Positions 49,346 to 58,347 are shown, counted from the first letter of the stretch. The stretch: 64,000 bases of DNA from Salibacterium halotolerans (GCF_900115625.1 NZ_FOXD01000013.1:1-64000), one strand, 5' to 3'. Notes: generated by a model from the sequence alone, not told the origin. A program made the numbers and translations.

Positions 49346-49612
49346 ATGACACATCAAAACCAGAATCAACAGATGCAGCAGGCACAGCAGGCTATTCAAC
49401 AGGCTAAACAAAACATGCAGAATGCCGGCAATGACCCGCAGAAATTGCAGCAGTGCCAGCAGCAGCTCCAGCAGGCGGAGCAGCAGTTGCAGCAGGCACA
49501 GCAGCAGCAGACAAGCATGTCAGGCCAGCCGCAGTTCCAACAGGCCCAGCAGGATCTCCAGCAGGCACAGCAGGATTTGCAGCAGGTGCAGCAGAACCAG
49601 CAGGGTCAATAA
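49346..49612 (+). CDS. Small glutamine-rich coiled-coil protein, probably forespore-expressed
   Basis: I do not recognise a named family. The 88-residue product is about half glutamine (45 of 88) with Ala, Leu and Asp spaced as in QQAQQDLQQAQQDLQQ, so a coiled coil or an extended polar rod is likely. It has one Cys and no membrane segment or signal. The ATG at 49346 lies seven bases after GGAGGG; an ATG at 49331 precedes that site. A forespore promoter lies upstream. Gamma-type SASPs are also Gln-rich forespore proteins, but the GPR protease site typical of them is absent. It sits at a synteny break. Confidence 0.7.
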   Translation: MTHQNQNQQMQQAQQAIQQAKQNMQNAGNDPQKLQQCQQQLQQAEQQLQQAQQQQTSMSGQPQFQQAQQDLQQAQQDLQQVQQNQQGQ

Positions 49613-49680
49613 TATAAGGTTCGCCCGCATGACAGCCGCATGAGAAGTGGAAAACAAAAAACCGGGTTGACTCCCGGTAG

Positions 49681-49720
49681 ATGAAGAAGACCTTCCCTGT
49701 CCGGGGAAGGTCTTCTTCAT
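49681..49720. repeat. Perfect 17-bp hairpin without T run
   Basis: Two perfect 17-base arms (49681-49697 and 49704-49720) enclose a six-base loop between the Gln-rich gene and hemY. Neither strand has a T run after it, so it is a poor intrinsic terminator. It could protect mRNA 3' ends or bind a protein. Confidence 0.6.
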
Positions 49721-49751
49721 GTCCCATCCATCTGATGCGCGTACATAAGAC

Positions 49752-49794
49752 AAAAACGCTTCCGGCCGTCCTTAAAACAGGCTGGAAGCGTTTT
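49752..49794 (-). terminator. Intrinsic terminator of hemEHY
   Basis: AAAACGCTTCC and GGAAGCGTTTT form an 11-pair stem across a 20-base loop, with T residues at the end on both strands. It lies 14 bases after the hemY stop. Confidence 0.75.
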
Positions 49795-49808
49795 ATGCTT
49801 GCACACCA

Positions 49809-51188
49809 CTATTGCTGCTCCATCATACGGCGGACGGCCTGTTCTCCCTGGCTGATGCAGTCCGGAAGACCTACACCTTCAAATGCAGCACCCGCCGTAT
49901 AGATACCTGGAAATTTTTCTTTCATGTGACTCGATATACGTTCCATTTTCTCAAAATGTCCCACCTCGTATTGGGGCATGGCATGCCGCCAGCGTGTAAC
50001 ATTGAAATATTCCGGTTTCCCTTCCACAGCCATAACGTGATTCAGGTCTTTCAGAACAATATCCACAATCTCTTCGTCCGGTTTTTCCACCACATCTTCG
50101 CCGCCGGGCTTCCCGACGTAACAGCGGAGAAGCGCCTTGCCCGGAGGTGCGGCGTGTTCCCATTTACGATGCGTCCAAGTGCAGGCGGTGATGGTGTAGC
50201 CGCTTTTTTTGGAAACGACAAAGCCGGTACCGTCAAAATCACCGCTGAGCTGATTTTCATCAAATGCCATAGCGACGGTCGCAACGGAAGTAGCCGGAAT
50301 GGAAGCGAGTTCTTCTTTCAAAATGTCTGAATCCAGGAGCGATGCTGTAATATCATGAGGCGTTGTCATGATCACCCGGTCAAACAGCGAAGTACTCCCA
50401 TCACTGAAGGCAAGCTCATACTGTCCTTCTTTTTTGCGGATGGACTGGAGACCGGAATTTTTATGGACCGCATCTTCATCCAGATGATTCTCAATACCTT
50501 CCACAAACGATTGAAGTCCTTTTGTTAAGCTGTAAAAACCCGCTTTTTTCCGTCCTCCTCCGGAAGAAGGACGTTCTTCCCGCATACCCAGGATAAGACT
50601 GCGGTACTGCCGTTCTACTTCAAAAAAACGCGGAAACGTAGCCTGAAGGCTTAAACGGTCCATGTTCCCGGCATAAATACCGGACAAGAGCGGATCAATC
50701 AAGTGATCCACCACTTCGCTGCCAAGCCGTCTCCGGAAAAACACGCCCAGTCCCTGATCCGAGTCTGATTTGGAACGGGGCAGGATGAAATCAGCCGCCG
50801 CCCGCAGTTTTCCGCGGATGGAAAACAGACCCGTCGTTAAAAAAGGACCAAGTTTTGTCGGAATTCCCATGACAGAACCTTCCGGAATCGGATGCAGAGA
50901 ACGTCCTTTCAGAATATAAGCCCCGCTTGCGTTATTCGTAATCAATTCTTCTTCCAGGCCGACTTCTTTAGCAAGAATGGAAGCACTTTCTTTCCGGGCG
51001 AGAAAGGAATCGGGACCCTGCTCAATCACAAAACCGTTGTAGTAGTCCGTCTTTATTTTTCCGCCCAGGCGCTCCTCTTTCTCAAAAAGGTGGTACTCCA
51101 TATCCAGTGAATTGGTCATTATTTCTTTCTGCAGATAGTAGGCGGCGGCGAGTCCGGTGATCCCTCCGCCGATAATAGCTGTTTTCAT
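49809..51188 (-). CDS. hemY: Coproporphyrinogen III oxidase (CgoX/HemY)
   Basis: In the coproporphyrin-dependent haem pathway of Gram-positive bacteria this FAD enzyme oxidises coproporphyrinogen III to coproporphyrin III. The 459-residue protein has the FAD motif IGGGITGLAAAYYL (5-18), the EQGPDSFL region and the C-terminal TAGAAFEGVGLPDCI flavin signature. It follows hemH by ten bases. GAGGGATG precedes the ATG, and a terminator closes the operon. Confidence 0.96.
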   Translation of the reverse strand: MKTAIIGGGITGLAAAYYLQKEIMTNSLDMEYHLFEKEERLGGKIKTDYYNGFVIEQGPDSFLARKESASILAKEVGLEEELITNNASGAYILKGRSLHPIPEGSVMGIPTKLGPFLTTGLFSIRGKLRAAADFILPRSKSDSDQGLGVFFRRRLGSEVVDHLIDPLLSGIYAGNMDRLSLQATFPRFFEVERQYRSLILGMREERPSSGGGRKKAGFYSLTKGLQSFVEGIENHLDEDAVHKNSGLQSIRKKEGQYELAFSDGSTSLFDRVIMTTPHDITASLLDSDILKEELASIPATSVATVAMAFDENQLSGDFDGTGFVVSKKSGYTITACTWTHRKWEHAAPPGKALLRCYVGKPGGEDVVEKPDEEIVDIVLKDLNHVMAVEGKPEYFNVTRWRHAMPQYEVGHFEKMERISSHMKEKFPGIYTAGAAFEGVGLPDCISQGEQAVRRMMEQQ

Positions 51189-51198
51189 TATCCATCCC

Positions 51199-52137
51199 TC
51201 ACTTACTTTCTGCCCCTGTCTGCCTTATTCTTAGAATGGCATCCGCAAGTGCATCAATAAATTCGGGCTCCGCATTCGGCATGGCGGGACGATAATAGGA
51301 CGCGCCAACTTCATCGCAGGCCTGACGGCACTCCACGTCATTGTCAAACAGAACTTCAAGATGATCCGCCACAAAGCCGACCGGACAGTATATAAAAGCG
51401 TTGTATCCATAGTTGGAATGAAGATCTTTCGTTAAATCCTGGACGTCAGGACCGAGCCATGGATCCGGTGTGTTCCCTTCACTCTGCCAGCCGATGGCAT
51501 AATCGGAGATACCGGCTCCTTCCGCAATCCATTTCGCTGTTTCTTCCAGCTGCTCAGGATACGGGTCGCCCGCCTGTATAATTTTTTCCGGAAGGCTGTG
51601 TGCCGAAAAAATCACACACGTCTTTTCTTCCGGTCTTGTCTGTTCCATCGTACGTTTCACCTGATCGACCCAGTATTCAATAAATTTCGGTTCATCATGC
51701 CAGTTTTCCACGGAATGAATGGCCGGGCCATCGATGCGCAAGGCTTCTTCGTGCGCCCGGCCGTTATACGATTTAATACTGAACGTCGAAAAATGCGGCG
51801 CAAGTACAATACTGTACGCTTTCTCAATACCATCTTCTTTCATTTGAGCTACGGCATCTTCAATGAATGGATCAATATGTTTCAATCCAAGATACCAGTG
51901 AAATTCCACCTCGTCTGTCCGCTCATTCAGACGTTCCTCCAGGCTTCGGCCCTGGTTGTTTGTAATGTTGGCAAGAGGAGACACGCCGCCTATCGCCTCA
52001 TACCTGGAAATCAGGTCCTGAAGCGCTTCTTCCGACGGTTTTCTGCCGCGTCGGATATGCGTATAGTAGGACTCCACCTCATCCAGACTCCGAGGTGTTC
52101 CGTATGCCATCACAAGCAGTCCGATTTTTTCTGCCAT
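51199..52137 (-). CDS. hemH: Coproporphyrin ferrochelatase (CpfC/HemH)
   Basis: This enzyme inserts iron into coproporphyrin III. The 312-residue protein has the active His in [10 protein letters not shown] (His180) and the C-terminal acidic/aromatic part, with [16 protein letters not shown] holding the conserved glutamate. It is the middle gene of hemE-hemH-hemY. AAAGGGGG lies eight bases before the ATG. Confidence 0.97.
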   Translation of the reverse strand: MAEKIGLLVMAYGTPRSLDEVESYYTHIRRGRKPSEEALQDLISRYEAIGGVSPLANITNNQGRSLEERLNERTDEVEFHWYLGLKHIDPFIEDAVAQMKEDGIEKAYSIVLAPHFSTFSIKSYNGRAHEEALRIDGPAIHSVENWHDEPKFIEYWVDQVKRTMEQTRPEEKTCVIFSAHSLPEKIIQAGDPYPEQLEETAKWIAEGAGISDYAIGWQSEGNTPDPWLGPDVQDLTKDLHSNYGYNAFIYCPVGFVADHLEVLFDNDVECRQACDEVGASYYRPAMPNAEPEFIDALADAILRIRQTGAESK

Positions 52138-52155
52138 TTGGATGACCCCCTTTTT

Positions 52156-53190
52156 TTATTTCTGTGTATATTCATGTACAAAAGCTGTCAGCCGTTTCAG
52201 CGTGTCCGGATCCACATCCGGAAATACACCGTGACCCAGGTTGAAAATAAACCCGTTTTCCTGCATGCCCTGGTCGAGGATCGGTTTCACCTGTTCTTCA
52301 ATGGCATTCCACGGTGCCAGGAGCAGAGCCGGGTCAAGATTACCCTGCAGTGCTTTGGTGATTCCCTGATTTCTTGCTTCCGAGACCGGGGTCCGCCAGT
52401 CCAGACCGATAATTTCAAGAGGAAGGTCGTTCCATTCCTGCAGCAGATGCCCCGCGCCTACGCCGAACATGATAATCGGAACCTGTTCCCCCTGCAGTTC
52501 TTCGAATATCCGCCTCATCACAGGTTTTACATAACGGCGGTAGTCCGAAGCATTTAATGCCCCGACCCATGAATCAAAAATCTGGATAGTTTCCGCTCCT
52601 GCCCGGATCTGGGCTTTCACGTAGCGGATTGTCATATCGCCGAGCTTGTCCATGAGTGCCTGCCAGGCTTCGGGCCGGGCGTGCATGAAGGCTTTCGTGT
52701 GGTAGTAATTTTTGGATGGTCCGCCTTCAATCATATAGCTTGCGAGCGTAAACGGTGCTCCGCTGAACGTAATCAGCGGAACATGAAGCTGTTCGCGGAG
52801 CAGGCTTATCGTGTCGAGGACAAACGGAACTTCCTGCTCCGGTTCGATCATGCCGAGCTTGTCAACGTCGTCGTGGTGCTTGATCGGATTATGAATAACC
52901 GGACCAACCCCCGGCTTAATATCAACCTCCACTCCCATAGAAGGGAGTGGTGTCATAATATCTTTGTACAAAATGGCAGCATCGGTATTGTACTGGTCAA
53001 CCGGAAGTTTTGTTACGTAGGCGCACAATTCCGGATCTCTTGTTATCTCAAATAAAGAATATTTTTCTTTCAGTCTGCGGTACTCCGGCTGTGAACGGCC
53101 CGCCTGGCGCATATACCAGACCGGGACATGGTCCACAGGTTCTTTTCTTGCAGCCTGCAGAAACGTCATGTTTTTATTCTGTTGGGCCAT
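52156..53190 (-). CDS. hemE: Uroporphyrinogen decarboxylase
   Basis: HemE removes four carboxyls from uroporphyrinogen III to give coproporphyrinogen III. The 344-residue protein has [10 protein letters not shown] (23-32), the substrate motif [10 protein letters not shown], and [12 protein letters not shown] near the end. An ATG at 53196 is only two bases from AGGAGG; the ATG at 53190, eight bases from it, is preferred. It heads hemEHY; pbpF lies upstream on the same strand, with a terminator between. Confidence 0.97.
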   Translation of the reverse strand: MAQQNKNMTFLQAARKEPVDHVPVWYMRQAGRSQPEYRRLKEKYSLFEITRDPELCAYVTKLPVDQYNTDAAILYKDIMTPLPSMGVEVDIKPGVGPVIHNPIKHHDDVDKLGMIEPEQEVPFVLDTISLLREQLHVPLITFSGAPFTLASYMIEGGPSKNYYHTKAFMHARPEAWQALMDKLGDMTIRYVKAQIRAGAETIQIFDSWVGALNASDYRRYVKPVMRRIFEELQGEQVPIIMFGVGAGHLLQEWNDLPLEIIGLDWRTPVSEARNQGITKALQGNLDPALLLAPWNAIEEQVKPILDQGMQENGFIFNLGHGVFPDVDPDTLKRLTAFVHEYTQK

Positions 53191-53262
53191 CGGCATTTCC
53201 TCCTGTTCCTGTAACCCTCTTCATCCTCCAGCTTTTCCTCGTTCGTCTATCGTTCCATACCC

Positions 53263-53291
53263 TTTTTACCATACTCCACAAGCATTGTCAT
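53263..53291 (-). promoter_or_regulatory. Candidate promoter of hemEHY
   Basis: On the minus strand ATGACA (53286-53291), 17 bases and TAAAAA (53263-53268). The -35 has five of six matches; the -10 is weaker. An overlapping TGTACA/TATGGT pair is an alternative. Confidence 0.4.
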
Positions 53292-53410
53292 GTACAGCAC
53301 TTCACGCCAATGTTCATAAAATGGATAATAAAAAGCTAAAGCGCCCTGAATCACTGAAGTTCGGCTGAGAACGCCACGTCGCGCGGCAGCGCCGAACGGA
53401 TCTGCATCCT

Positions 53411-53444
53411 TTAATAAAAGAGGCTGCCCCCTGGATGGACAGCC
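53411..53444 (-). terminator. Intrinsic terminator of pbpF
   Basis: On the minus strand GGCTGTCC pairs with GGGCAGCC (one G-U) around seven bases, followed by TCTTTTATT. It begins nine bases after the pbpF stop. Confidence 0.8.
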
Positions 53445-53452
53445 TTCTTCTA

Positions 53453-55603
53453 TCAACCTCCGAATATGGAGCCCATGGAGGCTTCTGCCACGTTGGAGGC
53501 TTCTCCTTCTTTTTCGGTCTGCGGGTTGTAGGGAACGACCATATATTCTTTCATGTTGAAGATGTTGACCCCTTCGATCGTGTATTCTCCTGTTCCCTGT
53601 ACTTCTGCGACTTTCTCGCTGGCACCGTCGGTAACTTCGTAAATTTTGTAGATAACGCGTTCATCGTCCGCCGCCGTCCATTCCAGCTGCACATTGAAAA
53701 GACCGCCGCCGCGGAGGCTGAGGGAAGCCGATAAATCATTCACGCTGTTCATTTCCACCGGTGCTTCAAGATCCTGTACGCCGTCGGGCTGTTCAAACGT
53801 GGTGCGGACATCCGATTCTTCCGGCACTTGATTTAAAATATCTTTAAAAAGCCTGGTCGGAAAAGAGCTCCCGGCCTGAAGATACTGCTCTTCTGTCGTC
53901 TGGTCGTACCCCATCCAAAGCGCGCCGGTCCACTGCGGAGTGAATCCTGCGAACCAGGCATCCCTTGTTGCTCCTTCTACTTCCACAAAGGACGTCGTAC
54001 CGGTCTTGCCGGCCAGCGGATAGGTGGTGGACCCTTTTGTTCCGGTTCCTTCCTGCACAACATTCTGCAGCATTCTTGTCATATACCATGAATTTTGAGG
54101 AGTCATGATCTGCTTCGTTGACGTTTGTGCTTCTGCGATGACATCGCCGTCCCGGTTCTCTATTTTTGAAATAAAATATGGCTCGGTCTTCTTTCCGTTA
54201 TTGGCAAAGGCAGTATAAGAGGATGCTATCTGATACGGGGACAACCCTTCCGATAAACCGCCAAGCGCCACGGCCAGACCTTCGGACTCAATGTCCAGTC
54301 CCGCAGACTGCATCCATTCGGACGTCGTGCTCCGGTCCAGCTGATCATAAAGCCAGACGGCCGCCGCATTGGTGGACTCTGTCAGCGCTTTGTTCATCGT
54401 AATATCACCTGAATACTCGCCGTTGTAATTTTTAGGCGTATATCCGTTGTAACTTGTTTTTTCATTCTGAAGGATAGAATACGGCTGATAATCACCGGAT
54501 TCCAGAGCAGGAGCATAAACTGCCAGCGGCTTCATCACCGATCCGGGCTGCCGTTTCGCTGTCACACGGTTCAGCCCCTGACGCACGTAATCCCTGCCTC
54601 CCTGTACAGCCGCAACACCGCCGCTCTGATGATCCATCATGAAAAAGGCTCCCTGTACATTCTTTGATCCTTCCGGAAAATAAGAATCCTGTTGAAACAA
54701 GTTATAGGAGGCCTGCTGCATTTCTTTATTCATCGGTACGACAATGTCGTATCCTCCGCGGTATATTTGTTCCGCTGACAAGTTATACTTCGTTTCCGCT
54801 TCGTTTAATACCATATCAATATATGTATAATAAGCGGGACTGTTTTCTGTTTCATGGAGCTGGTCGGGCAGCGTTTTTCCCTGCAGGGCAACAGCCTTTT
54901 CGGCCCCTACATACCCTTGTTCTTCCATCAGTGAGATGACCGTGTTCCGCCGTTCCCGGGCCTGTTCGGCATTATCGACCGGGGAATAATTCGATGGTGC
55001 TTTCGGGATACCGGCAAGCATTGCAGCCTCGTCCACCGTCAGTTCCGACGCGTCTTTGTTGAAATACAGCTGGGCCGCCGACTGCACGCCGTATGCTCCG
55101 TGCCCGAAGTAAATCTGGTTCAGATAATATTCGAGAATCTGGTCTTTGCTGAATTTGCGTTCGAGCCCCATCGCAATTAACACTTCTTTTGTTTTGCGCA
55201 GCAGGGTCTGATCATTCGTTAAAAAAGAATTCTTCGCGAGCTGCTGCGTAATGGTGCTCCCGCCTTCCACAATACTGCCTGCCAGAATATCGCGGTAAAG
55301 CGCACGCAGAATGCCGCGCGGATCTATACCCTGGTGTTCATAAAAACGCATATCTTCAATCGCAACAAACGCCTGCTTCACGTGGTCGGGAAGCGATTCA
55401 ATTTCTACGACATTACGATCTTCCTGATGCAGTTCTGCCAGTTTTGTTCCTTCTTCGTCATAGAGGACAGATGTTTCTTTCATGACGAGCTGTTTCTCAT
55501 CGATAGCGGCCGCCCCTATGACAACAGACGACAGATATATGCCGGCACTGACCAGCATAAAACCGATGAGCAGCAGCCCCCATTTCACCCATTTATTTTT
55601 CAT
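53453..55603 (-). CDS. pbpF: Bifunctional class A penicillin-binding protein (PbpF-like)
   Basis: This enzyme polymerises glycan strands and cross-links peptides outside the membrane. The 716-residue protein has one N-terminal membrane anchor (about 7-30). The GT51 transglycosylase has Glu83 in AIEDMRFYEHQG and GGSTITQQLAKN. The transpeptidase has SVMK (355-358), STN (410-412) and KTG (533-535). A C-terminal fibronectin III-like domain (about 640-716) follows. In B. subtilis pbpF also lies next to hemEHY and is active in the forespore. AAGGAG lies 12 bases before the ATG, rather far. Confidence 0.93.
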   Translation of the reverse strand: MKNKWVKWGLLLIGFMLVSAGIYLSSVVIGAAAIDEKQLVMKETSVLYDEEGTKLAELHQEDRNVVEIESLPDHVKQAFVAIEDMRFYEHQGIDPRGILRALYRDILAGSIVEGGSTITQQLAKNSFLTNDQTLLRKTKEVLIAMGLERKFSKDQILEYYLNQIYFGHGAYGVQSAAQLYFNKDASELTVDEAAMLAGIPKAPSNYSPVDNAEQARERRNTVISLMEEQGYVGAEKAVALQGKTLPDQLHETENSPAYYTYIDMVLNEAETKYNLSAEQIYRGGYDIVVPMNKEMQQASYNLFQQDSYFPEGSKNVQGAFFMMDHQSGGVAAVQGGRDYVRQGLNRVTAKRQPGSVMKPLAVYAPALESGDYQPYSILQNEKTSYNGYTPKNYNGEYSGDITMNKALTESTNAAAVWLYDQLDRSTTSEWMQSAGLDIESEGLAVALGGLSEGLSPYQIASSYTAFANNGKKTEPYFISKIENRDGDVIAEAQTSTKQIMTPQNSWYMTRMLQNVVQEGTGTKGSTTYPLAGKTGTTSFVEVEGATRDAWFAGFTPQWTGALWMGYDQTTEEQYLQAGSSFPTRLFKDILNQVPEESDVRTTFEQPDGVQDLEAPVEMNSVNDLSASLSLRGGGLFNVQLEWTAADDERVIYKIYEVTDGASEKVAEVQGTGEYTIEGVNIFNMKEYMVVPYNPQTEKEGEASNVAEASMGSIFGG

Positions 55604-55938
55604 TTAAAACAGCGGCTCCTTCATTGTGCACGGTGATTTCTACATAATAGAGTTGTCTGCCTGCTATTATAAAGTATCCGCCGTGATTCGGCATCTTTTT
55701 TCACAGCTTTTGTTATTCTGCGTGATTTTAACAACTTTTATCAAACCTTGTCCAACGGCTTCCTCCCATTCCATTTCCCCGCACAACGCCGTCATGATAT
55801 GATAAAATGTACATTACCCGCATTGCTTGGCATGTACGAACATTTCAGCTCGTACACTATCATACAGCCGCATTGTTTCATGCAGATGTCAAACGTTTTT
55901 GAATGATCACCGCAGAGTGAAAAACAGGAGGGATTTCG
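55604..55938. other. Divergent intergenic region between pbpF and ccdA
   Basis: These 335 bases hold no gene. A minus-strand TATAAT (55666-55671) may be the pbpF -10, without a clear -35. Near ccdA a seven-base inverted repeat TGTACGA-N10-TCGTACA (55833-55856) could be an operator or a small hairpin. I see no sure ccdA promoter. Confidence 0.45.
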
Positions 55939-56655
55939 TTGAATGAAGTCAGCATCTGGCTCGCTTTCGGGGCGGGGATTGTTTCTTTTTTATCGCCCTG
56001 CATCTTTCCACTCGTCCCGGCCTATCTGGCCCAGTTGACAGGCTCGACGGTCGCCGACGGAGAAATACAGGTGGGAAGAAGAATCGTCTTATCCCGGAGC
56101 CTGGGGTTTATCCTTGGGTTTACGTTAATATTTATGGTGCTCGGCCTCACTTCCACCGCACTCGGTTCCTTAATTGAAAATAACCAGAAAGTCATTCAGC
56201 AGGTGGGCGGTATTGTTATTATTCTGTTCGGTCTGCAGATGACCGGAATCATATCCATTAAAGCATTAATGACCGACAAGAAACTGCACCGGACGCCGAA
56301 AAAATCAACCAGCTTTGCCGGCTCTGTTTTTTTCGGACTGGTGTTTGCCGCCGGCTGGACGCCCTGTATCGGACTCGTCCTCGGCGGTATTCTAACTCTG
56401 GCAGGTTCAGCTGAAACCATGTACACCGGTTTGTTTATGCTGTTCATCTACTCCATGGGGCTTGGCATCCCTTTTCTGATCGTCGGTCTGCTTTATTCGA
56501 AATCGCTGCATAAATTAAAACGGCTGAATAAATGGCTCCCGCGTATCCAAAGAGGAAGCGGCGTCATTATGATTGCACTCGGCATCCTGCTGTTTACCGG
56601 TTATTTTCAGATGCTGTCGGCGTATTTCGCCCAATTCAATCCGTTCAGCATTTAA
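55939..56655 (+). CDS. ccdA: Cytochrome c biogenesis thiol transporter CcdA
   Basis: CcdA carries reducing power from cytoplasmic thioredoxin to extracytoplasmic thiol proteins for cytochrome c maturation and spore synthesis steps. The 238-residue protein has six membrane helices and the two redox cysteines in FLSPCIFPLVPAY and AAGWTPCIGLVLGG. The start is TTG, seven bases after AGGAGG. It is followed 17 bases on by yhaA, probably in one transcript. B. subtilis ccdA lies elsewhere, so this placement is local. Confidence 0.94.
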   Translation: MNEVSIWLAFGAGIVSFLSPCIFPLVPAYLAQLTGSTVADGEIQVGRRIVLSRSLGFILGFTLIFMVLGLTSTALGSLIENNQKVIQQVGGIVIILFGLQMTGIISIKALMTDKKLHRTPKKSTSFAGSVFFGLVFAAGWTPCIGLVLGGILTLAGSAETMYTGLFMLFIYSMGLGIPFLIVGLLYSKSLHKLKRLNKWLPRIQRGSGVIMIALGILLFTGYFQMLSAYFAQFNPFSI

Positions 56656-56672
56656 TACAGAGGAGGTCTATT

Positions 56673-57848
56673 ATGGAACAGAAGTTATTTGAACTGCTCG
56701 ACCAGGGCTATGATGAAATGGTCGAGATTCGGCGGTATCTTCATCAATACCCGGAGCTGTCTTTTGAAGAGGAAGAAACGCCCGCCTACATCGCGGACTA
56801 TCACCGCCGGCTCGGGCACGAGGTACATACAGGCGTCGGAGGCCGCGGTGTCACCGCCCGGCTTGAAGGCGCACAGCCCGGTCCTGTCATCGCGCTGCGC
56901 GCAGACTTTGATGCGCTTCCGATTCAGGAAGAAACCGGTCTGCCGTTTGCTTCAAAACGTGACGGCGTCATGCACGCCTGCGGTCACGACGGACATACAG
57001 CCGAAATGCTCGTGCTTGCCAAAGCACTGAACCAGCTGCAGAACGAGCTTTCCGGCTCTATTGTTTTTATTCATCAACATGCGGAGGAACTGGCTCCCGG
57101 CGGTGCGCAGGCCATGATTGAAGATGGATGCCTGGACGGTGTCGATGCCGTATTCGGCACCCACCTTTGGGCAACGGTACCATACGGGGTGATGCAGTAT
57201 AAAGACGGGCCCATGATGGCCGCGGCTGACAGTTTTGAAATAAATATTATCGGCCAGGGCGGCCACGGTGCCACACCGCACCTGACAAAAGATGCGATCG
57301 TCATCGGCTCCCAGCTTGTCACGACGATACAGCAGCTCGTCAGCCGCCGTATTGATCCGCAGGATTCCGCCGTCGTCTCGGTCGGTTCGTTTGAAGCAGC
57401 GAACGCGTTTAACGTCATTGCCGATCAGGCGCGTCTCGTCGGCACCGTCCGCACTTTCAACGATGATGTGCGGGATACCATTGAAGAGGAGCTGAACCGC
57501 ATGACAAAGGGTGTGTGCGACAGCGCCGGAGCGGAAGCTGATTTCCGTTACTTCCGAGGATATCCGACGGTTGTGAACCATACCCGGGAAGCGGAATTTC
57601 TTGCTTCCTGCGCAGCCGAAGTGCCGGGTGTGACCGAAACAGAATACATGAAACCGCAGATGACAGGAGAAGATTTCGCCTACTACCTTCATCATGTGAA
57701 AGGCTCCTATTTCTTCACCGGCGCGGCCAATCCGGAATGGGAAACACCATACCCCCATCACCATCCAAAATTCGACATCGATGAACGCGCCATGCTTATT
57801 GCCGCCAAAATCCTCGGCAAAGCCGTCCTCGATTACAAATCAGCCTGA
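56673..57848 (+). CDS. yhaA: M20D family amidohydrolase (YhaA-like)
   Basis: This 391-residue metallo-amidohydrolase belongs to the M20D family, whose members cleave N-acyl amino acids or hippurate-like substrates. Metal ligands are visible in HACGHDGHTAEML and HQHAEELAPGG, with a further His near FGTHLW and the dimerisation domain in the middle. The C-terminal TGEDFAYYL completes the site. B. subtilis YhaA lies near ecsABC, as this gene does here. The ATG at 56673 follows AGGAGG; upstream in-frame sequence lies in ccdA. The substrate is not known. Confidence 0.9.
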   Translation: MEQKLFELLDQGYDEMVEIRRYLHQYPELSFEEEETPAYIADYHRRLGHEVHTGVGGRGVTARLEGAQPGPVIALRADFDALPIQEETGLPFASKRDGVMHACGHDGHTAEMLVLAKALNQLQNELSGSIVFIHQHAEELAPGGAQAMIEDGCLDGVDAVFGTHLWATVPYGVMQYKDGPMMAAADSFEINIIGQGGHGATPHLTKDAIVIGSQLVTTIQQLVSRRIDPQDSAVVSVGSFEAANAFNVIADQARLVGTVRTFNDDVRDTIEEELNRMTKGVCDSAGAEADFRYFRGYPTVVNHTREAEFLASCAAEVPGVTETEYMKPQMTGEDFAYYLHHVKGSYFFTGAANPEWETPYPHHHPKFDIDERAMLIAAKILGKAVLDYKSA

Positions 57849-57871
57849 TGAAGGAAACCGTATGAAATAAG

Positions 57872-57902
57872 GGACTGTATCAAAAGGTACAGTTCTTTTT
57901 TG
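57872..57902 (+). terminator. Intrinsic terminator of ccdA-yhaA
   Basis: GGACTGTA pairs with TACAGTTC (one G-U) across the loop, followed by six T residues. It begins about 24 bases after the yhaA stop. Confidence 0.82.
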
Positions 57903-57979
57903 GAAATAAAGAATGCAGTTTCAGGCAGGTTCAGAAGATGGCTGCTTTTGGCTGTCGCTTCCTTCATCCGACCAGGGTG

Positions 57980-58172
57980 TGGACACTACCACCGAAAAAT
58001 AAGCACGTAGTGTCTTCCGATCACCGATTGATGGACACTGCGCCGACCAAATCAGGAATTAGTATCCGCCGGCAGAAATCAATGGACACTAGCTGCAGGG
58101 ACGTGAAGTGCTGGTGTCACCCAACACGACTTCCATGGATACTACACGTGCTCCCGGACAATGTAGTGTCCA
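57980..58172. repeat. Tandem array of four hairpin units, about 52-nt period
   Basis: Left arms TGGACACTA or close variants start at 57980, 58032, 58083 and 58136. Right arms (TAGTGTCC-like) start at 58008, 58060, 58112 and 58164, exactly 52 bases apart. Each pair can form an eight- or nine-pair stem; units 3 and 4 keep pairing through G-U changes, and unit 2 has one mismatch. Loops (about 17-19 bases) and linkers differ between units. The arrangement is too short and imperfect for a CRISPR array. No known element was recognised. Confidence 0.75.
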
Positions 58173-58205
58173 TTACACCACGCTGCCAATCCAACCAAAA
58201 AAGGA

Positions 58206-58274
58206 GACTGGGACAAAACCTTTATAGGACAGAAGAATGAGGCTGGGCCAAAACCTCTATAAGATAGAAAAATG
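58206..58274 (+). repeat. Imperfect 35-nt tandem repeat with CTGGGACAAAA motif
   Basis: Two copies begin near 58206 and 58241, sharing CTGGG(A/C)CAAAACC, then TATA and AGAA..ATG. From memory, the GGCTGGGACAAAA motif recurs in many Firmicutes intergenic regions. An inverted perfect copy, TTTTGTCCCAG, lies at 58679-58689, so the two bound the gap. Confidence 0.6.
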
Positions 58275-58307
58275 CCGAACGATTTTAAAAAGTCGTTCGG
58301 CATTTTT
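58268..58307. terminator. Bidirectional terminator-like hairpin in the repeat region
   Basis: AAAAATGCCGAACGA and TCGTTCGGCATTTTT form a perfect 15-pair stem around ten bases. A T run ends the stem on both strands. No gene ends directly beside it. Confidence 0.75.
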
Positions 58308-58347
58308 CGTTACTGAGACAAACCGCTGCGCCAAAATGCTTCGCTTT

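Noticed and set aside
53247-53456. Small minus-strand frame between pbpF and hemE
   Set aside because: It starts inside the pbpF terminator without a ribosome site; the region fits terminator plus hemE promoter better.
57980-58172. CRISPR array
   Set aside because: The shared parts are only eight or nine bases, imperfect and paired as inverted arms; there are no long identical repeats and no cas genes.
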